In this document: positions 17,480-26,327 of the stretch, piece by piece
Position numbering within the stretch: position 1 is the first letter of the stretch
Layout: each line of letters begins with the position of its first letter
From: Acidobacteriota bacterium
GTDB taxonomy: Bacteria > Acidobacteriota > UBA6911 > JACOSC01
DNA length: 50,753 nt
Direction: 5' to 3'
NCBI GenBank assembly: GCA_016179055.1
Contig: JACOSC010000191.1
Span: 1-50,753 of the forward strand
Translations under genes and position numbers: made by a program
The notes under the pieces: model-generated
Databases searched by the model: none
Seen by the model: only the letters and a program-made list of their open reading frames with translations
Told to the model about the DNA's origin: nothing

Positions 17480-19804
17480 ATGAAAGAACTGGACAAATAC
17501 TTAGATCAGTTCAGCAAAAGTGGAAAATTCGTAATGGATTGGGCGATTGTTGAGTCCATTCGCCGTGGAAATACCTACCTTTCAGAAGATTACATTCTGT
17601 ATGCCTTAACCGAAGTAGCTAAGGATTGGTTTGAAAAGGCGATGGCCGACCTTGGGGTGGACGCCACTGGAGTGCGCAGTGCTATTGAACGCAGCCTAGC
17701 GTCGTATAGCTACAAGAAAGCCAACCTTGGTCATGATCTTAGGATATCCCCCAACGCCGAAAAGTTAATTCGCTCTGCGAAAGAAAGCGCGGAAAAATCC
17801 GGGCGTGATAAGATTGAGATCATCGACCTCATGATTGCCATTTTTATTTGCGATGATGGCCGCCCGCTGGAGCTGCTACGCTATTTTGGCATTGAGGCCG
17901 ATTACATTGCCAACAAGACTTCTTTTGAAAAAGCCAAGACGCAGTTCCAGGAGAGTGGGACAGAAAAAACCGAGAAACTGCCGTCCGTTTTCAAGAATTT
18001 TGGTGTTAGCTTAAACGTGCTTGCCCGTCAAAACAAGATCCCTCCGATCATTGGCCGCGAGGCAGAGATTAACCAAATGGCCGAAATTCTTTGTCATCGC
18101 GAAAGGGCCAATTCGGTTATGCTGGTGGGCGACCCGGGAGTCGGAAAGACCGCGGTGGTGGAAGGCTTGGCGCGCCGTTTGGTGTGGGAGGCCGACACGT
18201 TGCCTCGCCGACTGCGCAATATCCAAATCATAAATCTGCAAATGAACCGAGTCGTTGCCGGCACCATGTTTCGGGGAATGTTTGAAGAGCGTATGCAGGC
18301 GATTGTCAACGAGCTGAAGAAGCGGGAGGATTTGGTCCTCTTTGTTGACGAAGCCCATACGATGATCGGCGCCGGATCGGCACTCGGAGCGCCGACGGAT
18401 GCCGCCGATATCTTGAAGTCAGCTTTGGCCAAAGGCGAGGTTCGTATGATCGGCGCCACCACCTATGAAGAATATAAGGAATATATTGCCGAAGATGCCG
18501 CATTGTCTCGCCGCTTCCGTTTAGTCAAGGTGGCCGAACCTAGCCTTGACGAAACCCGTGTCATTGTTACTGGACTTAAGCCGCGTTTGGAAGAGAACTA
18601 CTCGGTTGGCATTTCTCAGGAGGCGATCGACACCGCCCTGAACCTGGCGCCGCGTTACATGCGATCGTTGCGGATGCCGGATAAAGTAATTGGCTGGCTG
18701 GATACGGCCGCGGTAAAAGTCGAAATTGCCCATGCCGGTCAACCCGCGCCCTCCGGTATGGGGTCGAACTGGAAAGAGAAAATGCCGCGGGGGGTGGTAA
18801 CCACACAAGATGTCATCAAGGTTATCTCACAGGACGCCCGAATTCCCGAGGATATGATTTGCCGAGAAACTGGCGACCGCCTGCGCCTGATGGAGGAAGC
18901 TTTATCGCGTCGGGTGGTTGGACAGCGAGAGGCTATTGGCGTGTTATCCGACCGCCTTCGTCTCAACAAAGGTCCCTTAAAAGAGAATTTTTATAAACCT
19001 GACGGTGTTTTTCTTTTCTTAGGACCCACCGGTGTGGGGAAAACCGAACTGGCTAAGGCTTTGGCCGAATTCTTATTCGGCGATGATATGAAGATGATTC
19101 GGATCGACATGTCCGAGTATCAGGACGGGACGGTTTCGGTGGAAAAACTCATTGGCATGCCTAGAGGGATCGTCGGCTCGGAGCGCGGCGGCATACTGAC
19201 GGCGCAGTTGCAGGAGAATCCCTACACCGTTCTGCTGCTGGATGAGATCGAGAAGTCGTCGCCTTTGCTGCTCCACTTGTTTCTACAGGCCTTCGATGAG
19301 GGCTGGTTGACCGACGGGCGCGGCAAGAAAGCCTACTTGAGCGACGCGGTGGTCGTCATGACCAGCAACCTCGGCAGCGATAATTTCAAGCGATTTACAC
19401 AACCGCTGGGTTTTATGTCCAGCGATGGAAGAACCAATATTTCAAACGTCATACGGAGCGAGGTGCTTAAAGAGGCCGAGCGCCGTTTCACGCCGGAATT
19501 TCGTAATCGCATCGACGAATTTGTAGTTTTCTCCCCCTTAACGAGAGAGGAGGTCAAAGACATTGCCACACTGAATATCAAGCGCATAACTCAGCGCCTG
19601 GCTGGCGGAGGGAAGGGCCTAACCATTACGGATGAGGCCATGAATTTGGTTGTGGAGCGAGGATTTAGCATGGAGTACGGTGCGCGCTTCCTCAAACGCA
19701 CCATGGATGAGCTTATTACAATTCCTTTAACCAAGCATCTGAAACAGGGGGATACCTTTACTGTTAGCGCCTTGGATGGAGAAATCGTTGTAAACGTAGG
19801 GTAG
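17480..19804 (+). CDS. ClpA/ClpC-type AAA+ unfoldase
   Basis: This 774-residue Hsp100 protein has an N-terminal Clp-repeat domain (about 1-150) and two AAA+ modules. Module 1 shows Walker A GDPGVGKT from residue 217 and Walker B LVLFVDEAH near 292. Module 2 shows Walker A GPTGVGKT from residue 515 and Walker B VLLLDEIEK near 585. The loop at residues 643-645, Leu-Gly-Phe, matches the tripeptide with which ClpA, ClpC and ClpX dock onto ClpP, so the protein should feed substrates to ClpP rather than act as a ClpB-type disaggregase. No long ClpB-type middle coiled coil is evident. clpP and clpS are not in the window. Confidence 0.9.
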   Translation: MKELDKYLDQFSKSGKFVMDWAIVESIRRGNTYLSEDYILYALTEVAKDWFEKAMADLGVDATGVRSAIERSLASYSYKKANLGHDLRISPNAEKLIRSAKESAEKSGRDKIEIIDLMIAIFICDDGRPLELLRYFGIEADYIANKTSFEKAKTQFQESGTEKTEKLPSVFKNFGVSLNVLARQNKIPPIIGREAEINQMAEILCHRERANSVMLVGDPGVGKTAVVEGLARRLVWEADTLPRRLRNIQIINLQMNRVVAGTMFRGMFEERMQAIVNELKKREDLVLFVDEAHTMIGAGSALGAPTDAADILKSALAKGEVRMIGATTYEEYKEYIAEDAALSRRFRLVKVAEPSLDETRVIVTGLKPRLEENYSVGISQEAIDTALNLAPRYMRSLRMPDKVIGWLDTAAVKVEIAHAGQPAPSGMGSNWKEKMPRGVVTTQDVIKVISQDARIPEDMICRETGDRLRLMEEALSRRVVGQREAIGVLSDRLRLNKGPLKENFYKPDGVFLFLGPTGVGKTELAKALAEFLFGDDMKMIRIDMSEYQDGTVSVEKLIGMPRGIVGSERGGILTAQLQENPYTVLLLDEIEKSSPLLLHLFLQAFDEGWLTDGRGKKAYLSDAVVVMTSNLGSDNFKRFTQPLGFMSSDGRTNISNVIRSEVLKEAERRFTPEFRNRIDEFVVFSPLTREEVKDIATLNIKRITQRLAGGGKGLTITDEAMNLVVERGFSMEYGARFLKRTMDELITIPLTKHLKQGDTFTVSALDGEIVVNVG

Positions 19805-19973
19805 CAGTGCCGGCCACGCCGAGCCTCAACGGCGAGGTCGGAAGTTTAAACAAAGTTCGGTTCGAATGGCTTTAGCATGGTAGGATGCCAAGCGAGACCA
19901 TCGTGTACATACCCTCTCAATCCTTTAATCATGCTAAGTCCTGACGAGCCTTAATCGTCTTAGGAGCGATAAC

Positions 19974-21650
19974 TTGATTAGCAAAGGCCATCAAACCAAT
20001 AAACGTGCAGTGTATCTGGACGAGCGCTATCTTGAGGAAAGCACCTACGTGGAAAAAGATAACGGGTTGTTTCACGAGCCGGACGACAATGGCCACCGCC
20101 GAGATCCCGATGCAGAGGCGGTTCCTGAGCTAGGTTTTGAGGAGGGGGCCACGGATGGCGATCTGGAGGCCGGCGGTGCCGAGGGGGTACTGGAAGAGGA
20201 AGAAACGGAGCGCGTCGGCTTTCACGAGGAAGGCTTATATTCTCCTAGCCCGTTGAATTTTTATTTCAAGGAGATGGGAAAATATGGCTTATTAAAGCCA
20301 GCCGAAGAGGTTGCCTATGCCAAGGAATTGGAGCGCGGGCGCATAGCGTTGCTGAAGGTCTTGTCCAAATCCAGGTTTGTGCAGGAAGAAATCCTCGATG
20401 CCTATCAGGAGGCCGAGGAGGAGCACTGTGCGCAATACCCATTTATCTGCTATCCGTGGAACGAGAGTGAAGACCCTGAAACGATCCAGCGCTTGAATAA
20501 AGAGACCCGCAAGTTCGTTAAGCGGCTGACGAGGGACTATGCGAAATTTAAACTAATTGGAGCTACTTTAGCGAAAATCTCCGGACATGGGCCCGTGTTT
20601 CGCCGTCAGCAATACGGGCTGCTGCGTTGCTGGGTGTTCATGTCCCAGTCGGTTCGGTCATTGGCGCTGACGGAAGAATTTAAGTTGACCATGATCCGTA
20701 AAGTACGCGGCCTTTCCGATTCTGTCCATAAAGATGAACAGCAAATTATTAAGCTGCGCCGCAGCTTGAAGCAGACGCGCAGCGCCGAGAAAGCGGCGAT
20801 CTACCAAAGAGACATACGGAATTTTGAAAGAAAAATGGCGGAGCTCGAAAGACGCTATTCCATGTCTCGTAGGTTTATTAAGAAACAGGCTAGCGATATT
20901 GAACGGACCTTGGTTCGTGTGGAGGCGGCCAAAAATAAGTTGGTCGAGTCCAACTTGCGGCTGGTCCTTTCTATCGCCAAGAAATACATTAATCATGGCC
21001 TTTCGCTTTCTGATCTTATTCAAGAAGGCAACATTGGCTTGATTAAGGCGGTGGAGAAGTTTGATTATCAGCGCGGCTATCGGTTTTCCACGTATGCCAC
21101 TTGGTGGATCAAGCAGGCCGTACTTCGCTCCCTCGATGAGAAATCAAAGGCGATCCGCCTGCCGGTGCACCGTATGGAGCTCATGCGGAAAATCAAGAAC
21201 GTGGTGAATGAGCTATCCAACCGCCTTAGGCGAAATCCGACGCCGGAAGAGATCGCCCGCCGCTTGCACACTTCTGCGTCGAAGATAAATCAGATGCTGG
21301 AGCTGATTAAAGAGCCCATCTCGTTGAACGAAGTGTTAGGCGATGATGAAGACTTTAAGGTGGAGAACACTTTGGCCGATGGAGTGACTCCTTCGCCTTT
21401 TCAATGGTACTGTGATAATGAGCTGCGCGGTCAGATTGAGGCGCTCTTATACCACTTGAATCCACGTGAGCAGGAAATCATCAAGATGCGATTTGGTTTG
21501 GCGGACCGCCGGCCGCATACTCTGCAGGAACTTGGGGACAAACTATCGCTCTCCCGCGAGCGTATTCGACAGATCGAAAAGAAAGCGCTCAGCAAGTTGC
21601 GCCGCCCTAAAGTTTCTCGCCAGCTATTTCCTTTCTTTAAGGAGCTCTAA
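19974..21650 (+). CDS. rpoD: RpoD-like sigma-70 factor
   Basis: The 558-residue protein starts at TTG, chosen because AGGAG (19962-19966) lies 7 nt upstream and no earlier start fits. An acidic N-terminus of about 75 residues is followed by region 1.2 ([19 protein letters not shown]), a long non-conserved helical insert, and region 2 ([52 protein letters not shown]). Regions 3 and 4 follow, the latter with [15 protein letters not shown] and a helix-turn-helix ending [18 protein letters not shown]. These are group 1 housekeeping sigma features. A sigma with a TTG start suggests deliberately low translation. It runs 2 nt short of the next gene. Confidence 0.9.
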   Translation: MISKGHQTNKRAVYLDERYLEESTYVEKDNGLFHEPDDNGHRRDPDAEAVPELGFEEGATDGDLEAGGAEGVLEEEETERVGFHEEGLYSPSPLNFYFKEMGKYGLLKPAEEVAYAKELERGRIALLKVLSKSRFVQEEILDAYQEAEEEHCAQYPFICYPWNESEDPETIQRLNKETRKFVKRLTRDYAKFKLIGATLAKISGHGPVFRRQQYGLLRCWVFMSQSVRSLALTEEFKLTMIRKVRGLSDSVHKDEQQIIKLRRSLKQTRSAEKAAIYQRDIRNFERKMAELERRYSMSRRFIKKQASDIERTLVRVEAAKNKLVESNLRLVLSIAKKYINHGLSLSDLIQEGNIGLIKAVEKFDYQRGYRFSTYATWWIKQAVLRSLDEKSKAIRLPVHRMELMRKIKNVVNELSNRLRRNPTPEEIARRLHTSASKINQMLELIKEPISLNEVLGDDEDFKVENTLADGVTPSPFQWYCDNELRGQIEALLYHLNPREQEIIKMRFGLADRRPHTLQELGDKLSLSRERIRQIEKKALSKLRRPKVSRQLFPFFKEL

Positions 21651-21652
21651 GC

Positions 21653-22111
21653 GTGCTGAAAAAGGTCCTGAAGACGGTGTTTCTGCTCGAGCTGTTTAAG
21701 GGGATGCGGATCACTCTGCGACATTTCTTTTCCCATGCAGTGACCGAGCAATATCCCAAACAGCGTCCCTTGCTGGCTGAGCGCTACCGAGGCATTCCAC
21801 GGCTTAATGCGGATCCCGAAACGGGCGAAACCTATTGTATAGCCTGTAATCTCTGCTCGCTGGCGTGTCCGCTGGACCTTATCACGGTCGGTCGCGACAA
21901 GGATCCAGTTACCAAGAAGTGGGTGCTGACCACCTATGATTTTGACCTGTCGCGCTGTATGTTTTGCGGGCTTTGTGAAGAGGCATGCCCAACTCCGGCG
22001 CTGGAACTAACCCAGCAGTTTGAAATGGCGTACTTCTCGCGCCAGGGCATGATGCTCCACCGCGATCAATTGGAAAGGGGAATTGCAGCGCCCGCCGTTT
22101 ACACGCGCTAG
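21653..22111 (+). CDS. NuoI-like 2x[4Fe-4S] ferredoxin (orphan complex I subunit)
   Basis: A 152-residue protein starts with GTG two bases after the sigma factor stop. GGAG within the sigma gene's last codons serves as ribosome site. It has the N-terminal amphipathic helix LLELFKGMRITLRHFF of NuoI and two cluster motifs: CIACNLCSLACP near residue 63 and CMFCGLCEEACP near residue 102. In complex I this subunit carries clusters N6a and N6b between NuoG and NuoB. No other nuo gene lies in the window, so either complex I genes are scattered or the protein serves another electron-transfer role. Co-transcription with the sigma factor is likely. Confidence 0.85.
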   Translation: MLKKVLKTVFLLELFKGMRITLRHFFSHAVTEQYPKQRPLLAERYRGIPRLNADPETGETYCIACNLCSLACPLDLITVGRDKDPVTKKWVLTTYDFDLSRCMFCGLCEEACPTPALELTQQFEMAYFSRQGMMLHRDQLERGIAAPAVYTR

Positions 22112-22149
22112 GCTCCGGTGCCTAACCATTCAGGGAAAGGATTCTTCTC

Positions 22150-22184
22150 AAGATGGCGACCGATCGGGTCGCCATCTTTTTTGT
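22150..22184 (+). terminator. Rho-independent terminator after the sigma-nuoI pair
   Basis: The stem AAGATGGCGACC (22150-22161) pairs perfectly with GGTCGCCATCTT (22167-22178) across a 5-nt loop and is followed directly by TTTTTGT. It closes the sigma factor and NuoI unit. Confidence 0.88.
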
Positions 22185-22242
22185 AAGCGACATGGGCTCA
22201 ATGGGCCTAGGCGGGTGAATCGCAGGAAATGGCGGGATTCTT

Positions 22243-23217
22243 ATGTTGACCAAGACCAAGCGAGAAAAGGAGGTTTTCTTTGATTATCTCAAAGAGCATG
22301 GCCTGAATCGGACGGCGCAGAAAGAATTAGTTCTCGACACTTTCCTTAAGACTGAAGGGCACTTGAGCGTGGAAGATACGTATCAACAGGCCAAGCAGAA
22401 AGATCTCAGCATCGGCTACGTAACCGTCTACCGAACTTTGAAATCCTTGGTGGCCTGCGGCCTGGCGCGTGAAGTAGATTTGGGCGACGGACGCACGCGT
22501 TTTGAACATTTCTATAATCATCCCCACCATCATCATATTATTTGCACGACCTGCAAGAAGACCATTGAGTTTCTCAGTACGGATCTTGAACAGTTGCAGG
22601 AGGAGATCATTCGCTACTACGGCTTTGAGCCGCTCTACCATAGCTTCCAAATTTATGGAACCTGCAATGATTGTCAGCATAAGCGGACCGGCTCCGTCCG
22701 GCGCACCGAGACGGTTAACGACAAGGTCTTCCTCAGGGATGCCTTGCGCATTGTTATTGATTTTGAAAACAAAGGCCTGGATTTCTACAGGGCTGCCGCC
22801 GAACACACCAAGAACGCGTCCGGGCGTTTAATGTTTTCCAAGATCGCCGACGAGGAGAAGGATCACTTGGCCGTTCTAAAGATTAAATACGAGAAATTGC
22901 TCAGTCGAAATAAGACTTTGGCGCAAGAACCGCAATTCTTGCATTTCAATCCTGCCATTCTGGATGAAATCTTCCCACCCGGGGAGGCGATCCCCAAGCT
23001 GATTAATGAGGACACGAATGAATTGCAGGCGCTGACCATCGCGATCGATTCCGAGCGGGATTCCTACGAGTTTTTCCAGCGTTATGCCGAACGCTTCAAA
23101 GATTCCAAAGGCAAGCGGATCTTTGTAAGTTTCACTCAAGCGGAAAAACAGCACCTCACCTCGCTGCAGCGGGAGTACGAGCGGTTAACGGGCCAGCGCA
23201 GCGCCAAAGCGCCCTGA
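22243..23217 (+). CDS. Fur-family regulator fused to a rubrerythrin-like diiron domain
   Basis: This 324-residue protein joins two complete domains. Residues 1-148 are a Fur/PerR repressor: winged helix with GYVTVYRTLKSL recognition helix, the His-rich metal site HPHHHHIIC, and structural zinc pairs C101-x2-C104 and C141-x2-C144. Residues 158-316 form a four-helix ferritin-like domain with two half-sites, E175 plus E205-x2-H208, and E271 plus E301-x2-H304, the spacing of rubrerythrin. The C-terminal rubredoxin of rubrerythrin is absent. A plausible role is a peroxide- or iron-responsive repressor whose own diiron domain senses or removes the signal. It is transcribed alone, after a terminator. 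Confidence 0.88.
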   Translation: MLTKTKREKEVFFDYLKEHGLNRTAQKELVLDTFLKTEGHLSVEDTYQQAKQKDLSIGYVTVYRTLKSLVACGLAREVDLGDGRTRFEHFYNHPHHHHIICTTCKKTIEFLSTDLEQLQEEIIRYYGFEPLYHSFQIYGTCNDCQHKRTGSVRRTETVNDKVFLRDALRIVIDFENKGLDFYRAAAEHTKNASGRLMFSKIADEEKDHLAVLKIKYEKLLSRNKTLAQEPQFLHFNPAILDEIFPPGEAIPKLINEDTNELQALTIAIDSERDSYEFFQRYAERFKDSKGKRIFVSFTQAEKQHLTSLQREYERLTGQRSAKAP

Positions 23218-23288
23218 GTCTCCGGCCTTCGCCGCATGACAAAGTAAGCTCTCATTTCTTGCACATTATTAATAGCGGAATTTAGTAT

Positions 23289-23394
23289 CTTCTCAATAAA
23301 TCGGGGTACGGGCTTTTCCCAAGATTCAGTAATGACATGTGGCCGTGCTCCCCTGCATTTTTTGGATAATCCCTTACCCCGATTTATTGAGAAG
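23289..23394. repeat. 106-bp imperfect palindromic element, left copy
   Basis: Arms 23289-23312 and 23371-23394 are 24 bp with one mismatch. The internal spacer contains AGATTCAGTAATGACATG. A diverged copy with the same arms and spacer words lies at 23637-23741 in the same orientation. The two copies bracket the compound foldback at 23434-23608. Confidence 0.8.
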
Positions 23395-23433
23395 CCGCGA
23401 GGCCGGCCAATCATATCCCTGAAAGGGATACCT

Positions 23434-23608
23434 AAGATAGCCGGGGGTGGAGCGGAGCGGAACCCCCGGTCAGGCATGACCGGAGTTCGTTCGACCCTGA
23501 AGGGGTCGCCTAAAGGCACGGGCGGCGGTAGAGTTCGACCCCTTCAGGGTCGAAACGTGGGGGCGGGGAGCACCGGGGGTTGCGCTCCGCTCCACCCCCG
23601 GCTATCTT
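23434..23608. repeat. Compound foldback with nested perfect arms
   Basis: Outer arms 23434-23459 and 23583-23608 are 26 bp and perfect; they contain the local hairpin word CCGGGGGTGG. Inner arms 23490-23508 and 23536-23554 are 19 bp and perfect, centred on GACCCTGAAGGGGTC. The same architecture with different sequences occurs at 25912-26096, 33797-34025 and 36491-36784. No coding potential is apparent in 23218-23804. Confidence 0.85.
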
Positions 23609-23636
23609 ATTCGGCCCTTTCAGGGCCGGCGGGTAT

Positions 23637-23741
23637 CTTCTCCATAAATTGGGTAAGGGCTTCTTCCAAGATTCAGTGACGACATGAGTCCGTGGGTCCT
23701 GGCATTTTTGGAATAATCCCTTACCCCGATTTATTGAGAAG
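23637..23741. repeat. 105-bp imperfect palindromic element, right copy
   Basis: Arms 23637-23659 and 23718-23741 are imperfectly complementary. The right arm is identical to that of the left copy (23371-23394), and the spacer repeats AAGATTCAGTGACGACATG, close to the left copy. The left arm has drifted. Confidence 0.75.
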
Positions 23742-23804
23742 ATGCAAAATTTTTGTCTGCCCACAGAGTCGGAATTCTGACTTCCGGCGTCTTGAGTCGT
23801 ACCC

Positions 23805-24701
23805 ATGACTTTCCCGGAACAGCCAATTCCCAGCACCTTCTTCTACCGATTACGGAACTTGCTCCTTAAGGTCTGGCCGGCCTTCAAAGACATCTTTGGC
23901 AGCCAAGTATACGTCTTGGCCTCGGCCATCGCTTTTAACGCCATGCTGTCCTTCTTGCCCTTCACCATACTGGTTTTGAGCTTTTGCAAAGAGGCGCTTC
24001 ACTGGCCGCAAGGGTATCAGGCGACGTTGCAGTTGATCGCCGAGTATCTTCCGACCGGACAGGATTTCATCATTCGCAATATCAAAGCCATGCTGCAAGC
24101 TCGACGGCAAGCGCCGGTTTTATCCATGGGGCTTCTGATTTTCACCAGCATGGGCATATTGCTTCCCGTGGAATTGGCGCTAAACCGAGCCTGGGGGGTC
24201 GAAAAGAATCGAAGTTTCTTAAAGAATCAACTCACATCGTTTCTTCTGGTTTTGACGTGCGGCGGTCTGACCGTCGCTGCGGCCGCGGTGATCGTGACCC
24301 TCAAGCCCATCCTACTCTCGCCGGCCGTAGGGGCCTCTCGGGAGGTCGCGCTCGTCCTTGACCGGACTTTGGTTAAGCTTACGGCTTTTGTATTGGCTCT
24401 CTCGATTATTGCGCTCATTTATTATGTATTGCCCAACCGCAAGGTCACCCTGGCCGAGGTCCTGCCGGCCGCGGTGTTCAGCGGAGCGCTCTGGGAAATT
24501 GCGCGCTATCTTTTCGTCGCGTGCCTGCCGAGCTTGCACTTTCAACGATCTTACGGGCCGTTCACGATCACCGTCACCTTGATTGTGGGCGCTTATATTT
24601 CGTCGCTCATTCTATTGCTCGGCGCTAATCTAACGGCGCAAAACATACTGCCTCCGCTCTATCGCAAAACCAAGGATGATAAAATGACGGAACCCCAGTG
24701 A
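23805..24701 (+). CDS. YihY/BrkB-family inner membrane protein
   Basis: The 298-residue protein has the BrkB/YihY (formerly called RNase BN) pattern. An amphipathic start is followed by ASAIAFNAMLSFLPFTILVLSF as TM1 and about five further TM segments, with RYLFVACLPSLHFQRSYGPF before the last two. The conserved Ser-Tyr-Gly-Pro loop and the terminal GANLTAQN are family marks. Members are widespread inner-membrane proteins, possibly transporters; the RNase BN name was a misassignment. It stands alone between repeat arrays and the dehydratase gene. Confidence 0.85.
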   Translation: MTFPEQPIPSTFFYRLRNLLLKVWPAFKDIFGSQVYVLASAIAFNAMLSFLPFTILVLSFCKEALHWPQGYQATLQLIAEYLPTGQDFIIRNIKAMLQARRQAPVLSMGLLIFTSMGILLPVELALNRAWGVEKNRSFLKNQLTSFLLVLTCGGLTVAAAAVIVTLKPILLSPAVGASREVALVLDRTLVKLTAFVLALSIIALIYYVLPNRKVTLAEVLPAAVFSGALWEIARYLFVACLPSLHFQRSYGPFTITVTLIVGAYISSLILLLGANLTAQNILPPLYRKTKDDKMTEPQ

Positions 24702-24760
24702 TCTAAAACCACGCGCTGTAGCTGAATGGGAGACACCTCCTAAGCGGAAACCTTTTCTTA

Positions 24761-24769
24761 TGCTATAAT
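24761..24769 (+). promoter_or_regulatory. Extended -10 promoter for the GDP-mannose dehydratase-like gene
   Basis: TGCTATAAT at 24761-24769 is a consensus extended -10 element 39 nt before the ATG at 24809. No clear -35 is visible, which extended -10 promoters tolerate. Confidence 0.5.
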
Positions 24770-24808
24770 CAAACTGATTCGTAAAATCTGAAATGGGAAG
24801 GCAGCCGT

Positions 24809-25855
24809 ATGGGGTTTTCCAAATTTAGAAAGTACTTGGGGCGAGGCATTAGCAAAACGCTGCCGGTCAAGAAACGGGCGCTCATTACCGGCATCAGCGG
24901 GCAAGATGGAAGCTACCTCACGGAATTCCTGCTGGCAAAAGATTACGAGGTCGTCGGCACGACGCGGTCGCTGGACCCAGCCCAGCTTTGGCGCCTGGAA
25001 AAAGTTCGCCAGAACATTCAATTGGTTCAGACGGATTTGACCACGTATGACGCCGCTGCTGAACTGCTGGATAGTGGCTTTGACGAGGTCTATCATCTGG
25101 CCGGACCCAGTTTCATACCCTTCTGCTGGGAGCGGCCCATACAGATTTCCGAGGTTATCACCGAAAGCGCCAAGCATCTTCTCGAAGCCATACGAAGGCA
25201 TGAGCGAAAACCCGTACGTTTTTGCAACGCCTCCTCCTCGGATATCTACGGAAATCCTACCGAACTTCCGCAGACGGAAACCACTCCGATGAGTCCAATC
25301 TCGCCATACGGCAAGGCCAAGAAGTGGACGCACGAGTTGGTTCAGCAATCTCGAGAAACTCACCAGGTGTTTGCGTGCAACGCCATCATGTTTAACCACG
25401 AATCGCCGCGCAGAGATTTGCAATTTGCCGTACACAAGTTTACCGATGCGGCGGCCGGTATAAAGCTGGGGCGGTCGCATGGCAAGATTCCGGTTGGCAG
25501 TTTACATACGAAGCGCGATTGGGGATTCGCCGGAGACTACGTCGAAGCGCTGTGGGCTATGCTCCAGAGTAAGAGCCCGGAGGACTACGTCATTGCCACG
25601 AACAAATCCTATATGGTACGCGACCTCATAGAGATTACCTTCGCCACGGTCAATATCGGAAATTGGGAAGACTACATCGAAGTCGATCCCAAGCTCATAC
25701 GCGAGCAAGATATCGAGCACTTGCGCGGCGATTACTCGAAGGCTTACCGCAAGCTGGGCTGGGCGCCTAAAGTCAGCTTCGCCGGATTGATTTCCATGAT
25801 GCTCGGCGAAGATATCAAGCGGCTGCGCAAGAACAATATGGATACCAGAGTTTAA
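24809..25855 (+). CDS. GDP-mannose 4,6-dehydratase-like SDR enzyme
   Basis: The 348-residue extended short-chain dehydrogenase/reductase binds NADP through GISGQDGSYL (residues 28-37). The catalytic region has SSSDIYG (142-148) and Y167-x3-K171. The Gmd-specific words FNHESPRR and RDWGFAGDYVEALW fix the GDP-mannose group. In E. coli Gmd the active-site motif is STSELYG with a catalytic Glu; here that Glu is Asp145, a conservative change that may alter activity. The product, GDP-4-keto-6-deoxymannose, leads to GDP-rhamnose, GDP-fucose or GDP-perosamine for surface polysaccharide. AAGG precedes the start. The reductase partner is not in the window. Confidence 0.82.
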   Translation: MGFSKFRKYLGRGISKTLPVKKRALITGISGQDGSYLTEFLLAKDYEVVGTTRSLDPAQLWRLEKVRQNIQLVQTDLTTYDAAAELLDSGFDEVYHLAGPSFIPFCWERPIQISEVITESAKHLLEAIRRHERKPVRFCNASSSDIYGNPTELPQTETTPMSPISPYGKAKKWTHELVQQSRETHQVFACNAIMFNHESPRRDLQFAVHKFTDAAAGIKLGRSHGKIPVGSLHTKRDWGFAGDYVEALWAMLQSKSPEDYVIATNKSYMVRDLIEITFATVNIGNWEDYIEVDPKLIREQDIEHLRGDYSKAYRKLGWAPKVSFAGLISMMLGEDIKRLRKNNMDTRV

Positions 25856-25911
25856 GCGGGATAGCCGGCTCGTCGCCGAGGCCGGAAGAGCCCCGACCTT
25901 GTCGGGGCGAA

Positions 25912-26096
25912 AGCATAAAGCCTGGGGTGGAGCGCAGCGGAACCCCAGGGTGTGAGAATATGAAATGACCCCCAGCCCCGCTCTGCGGGGCGACAGCGCC
26001 CTACCGGAGGAACGCCAACTTGCTGTCGCCCCGCAGAGCGGGGCTTATAGTGTAGGAGTGACGCGTTCCTGGGGCTCACGCCCCAGGCTTTATGCT
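25912..26096. repeat. Compound foldback with nested perfect arms
   Basis: Outer arms 25912-25927 and 26081-26096 (16 bp, AGCATAAAGCCTGGGG) and inner arms 25974-25997 and 26022-26045 (24 bp) are both perfect. Local hairpins such as CCTGGGGC/GCCCCAGG at 26068-26087 add to the structure. The layout matches the foldback at 23434-23608 although the bases differ. Confidence 0.85.
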
Positions 26097-26327
26097 GCCG
26101 CCCCGCAAGGCGGGACTCGGCACTTCGGGCCATCAAAATGTCCAAACTCCAGTCGCCGAACCAAGGGTCTGCGCCACCCATATGAAAAATATGTTAATGA
26201 ATTTATGAAACGATGTGCTAAGGTCGAGGTTATCGAGACGGCGCCCCTTATGGGCGTGGCATCCCAGGCGATCCGAACCCGTCGCCAAAGCAAAGGGCCG
26301 CGGCCTACACACGTAAGGAGACGTGCC

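Noticed and set aside
25965-26327. N-terminal extension of the putative lipoprotein
   Set aside because: The extension translates the foldback repeat; ATG 26328 has AAGGAG at good spacing and is followed by a signal peptide.
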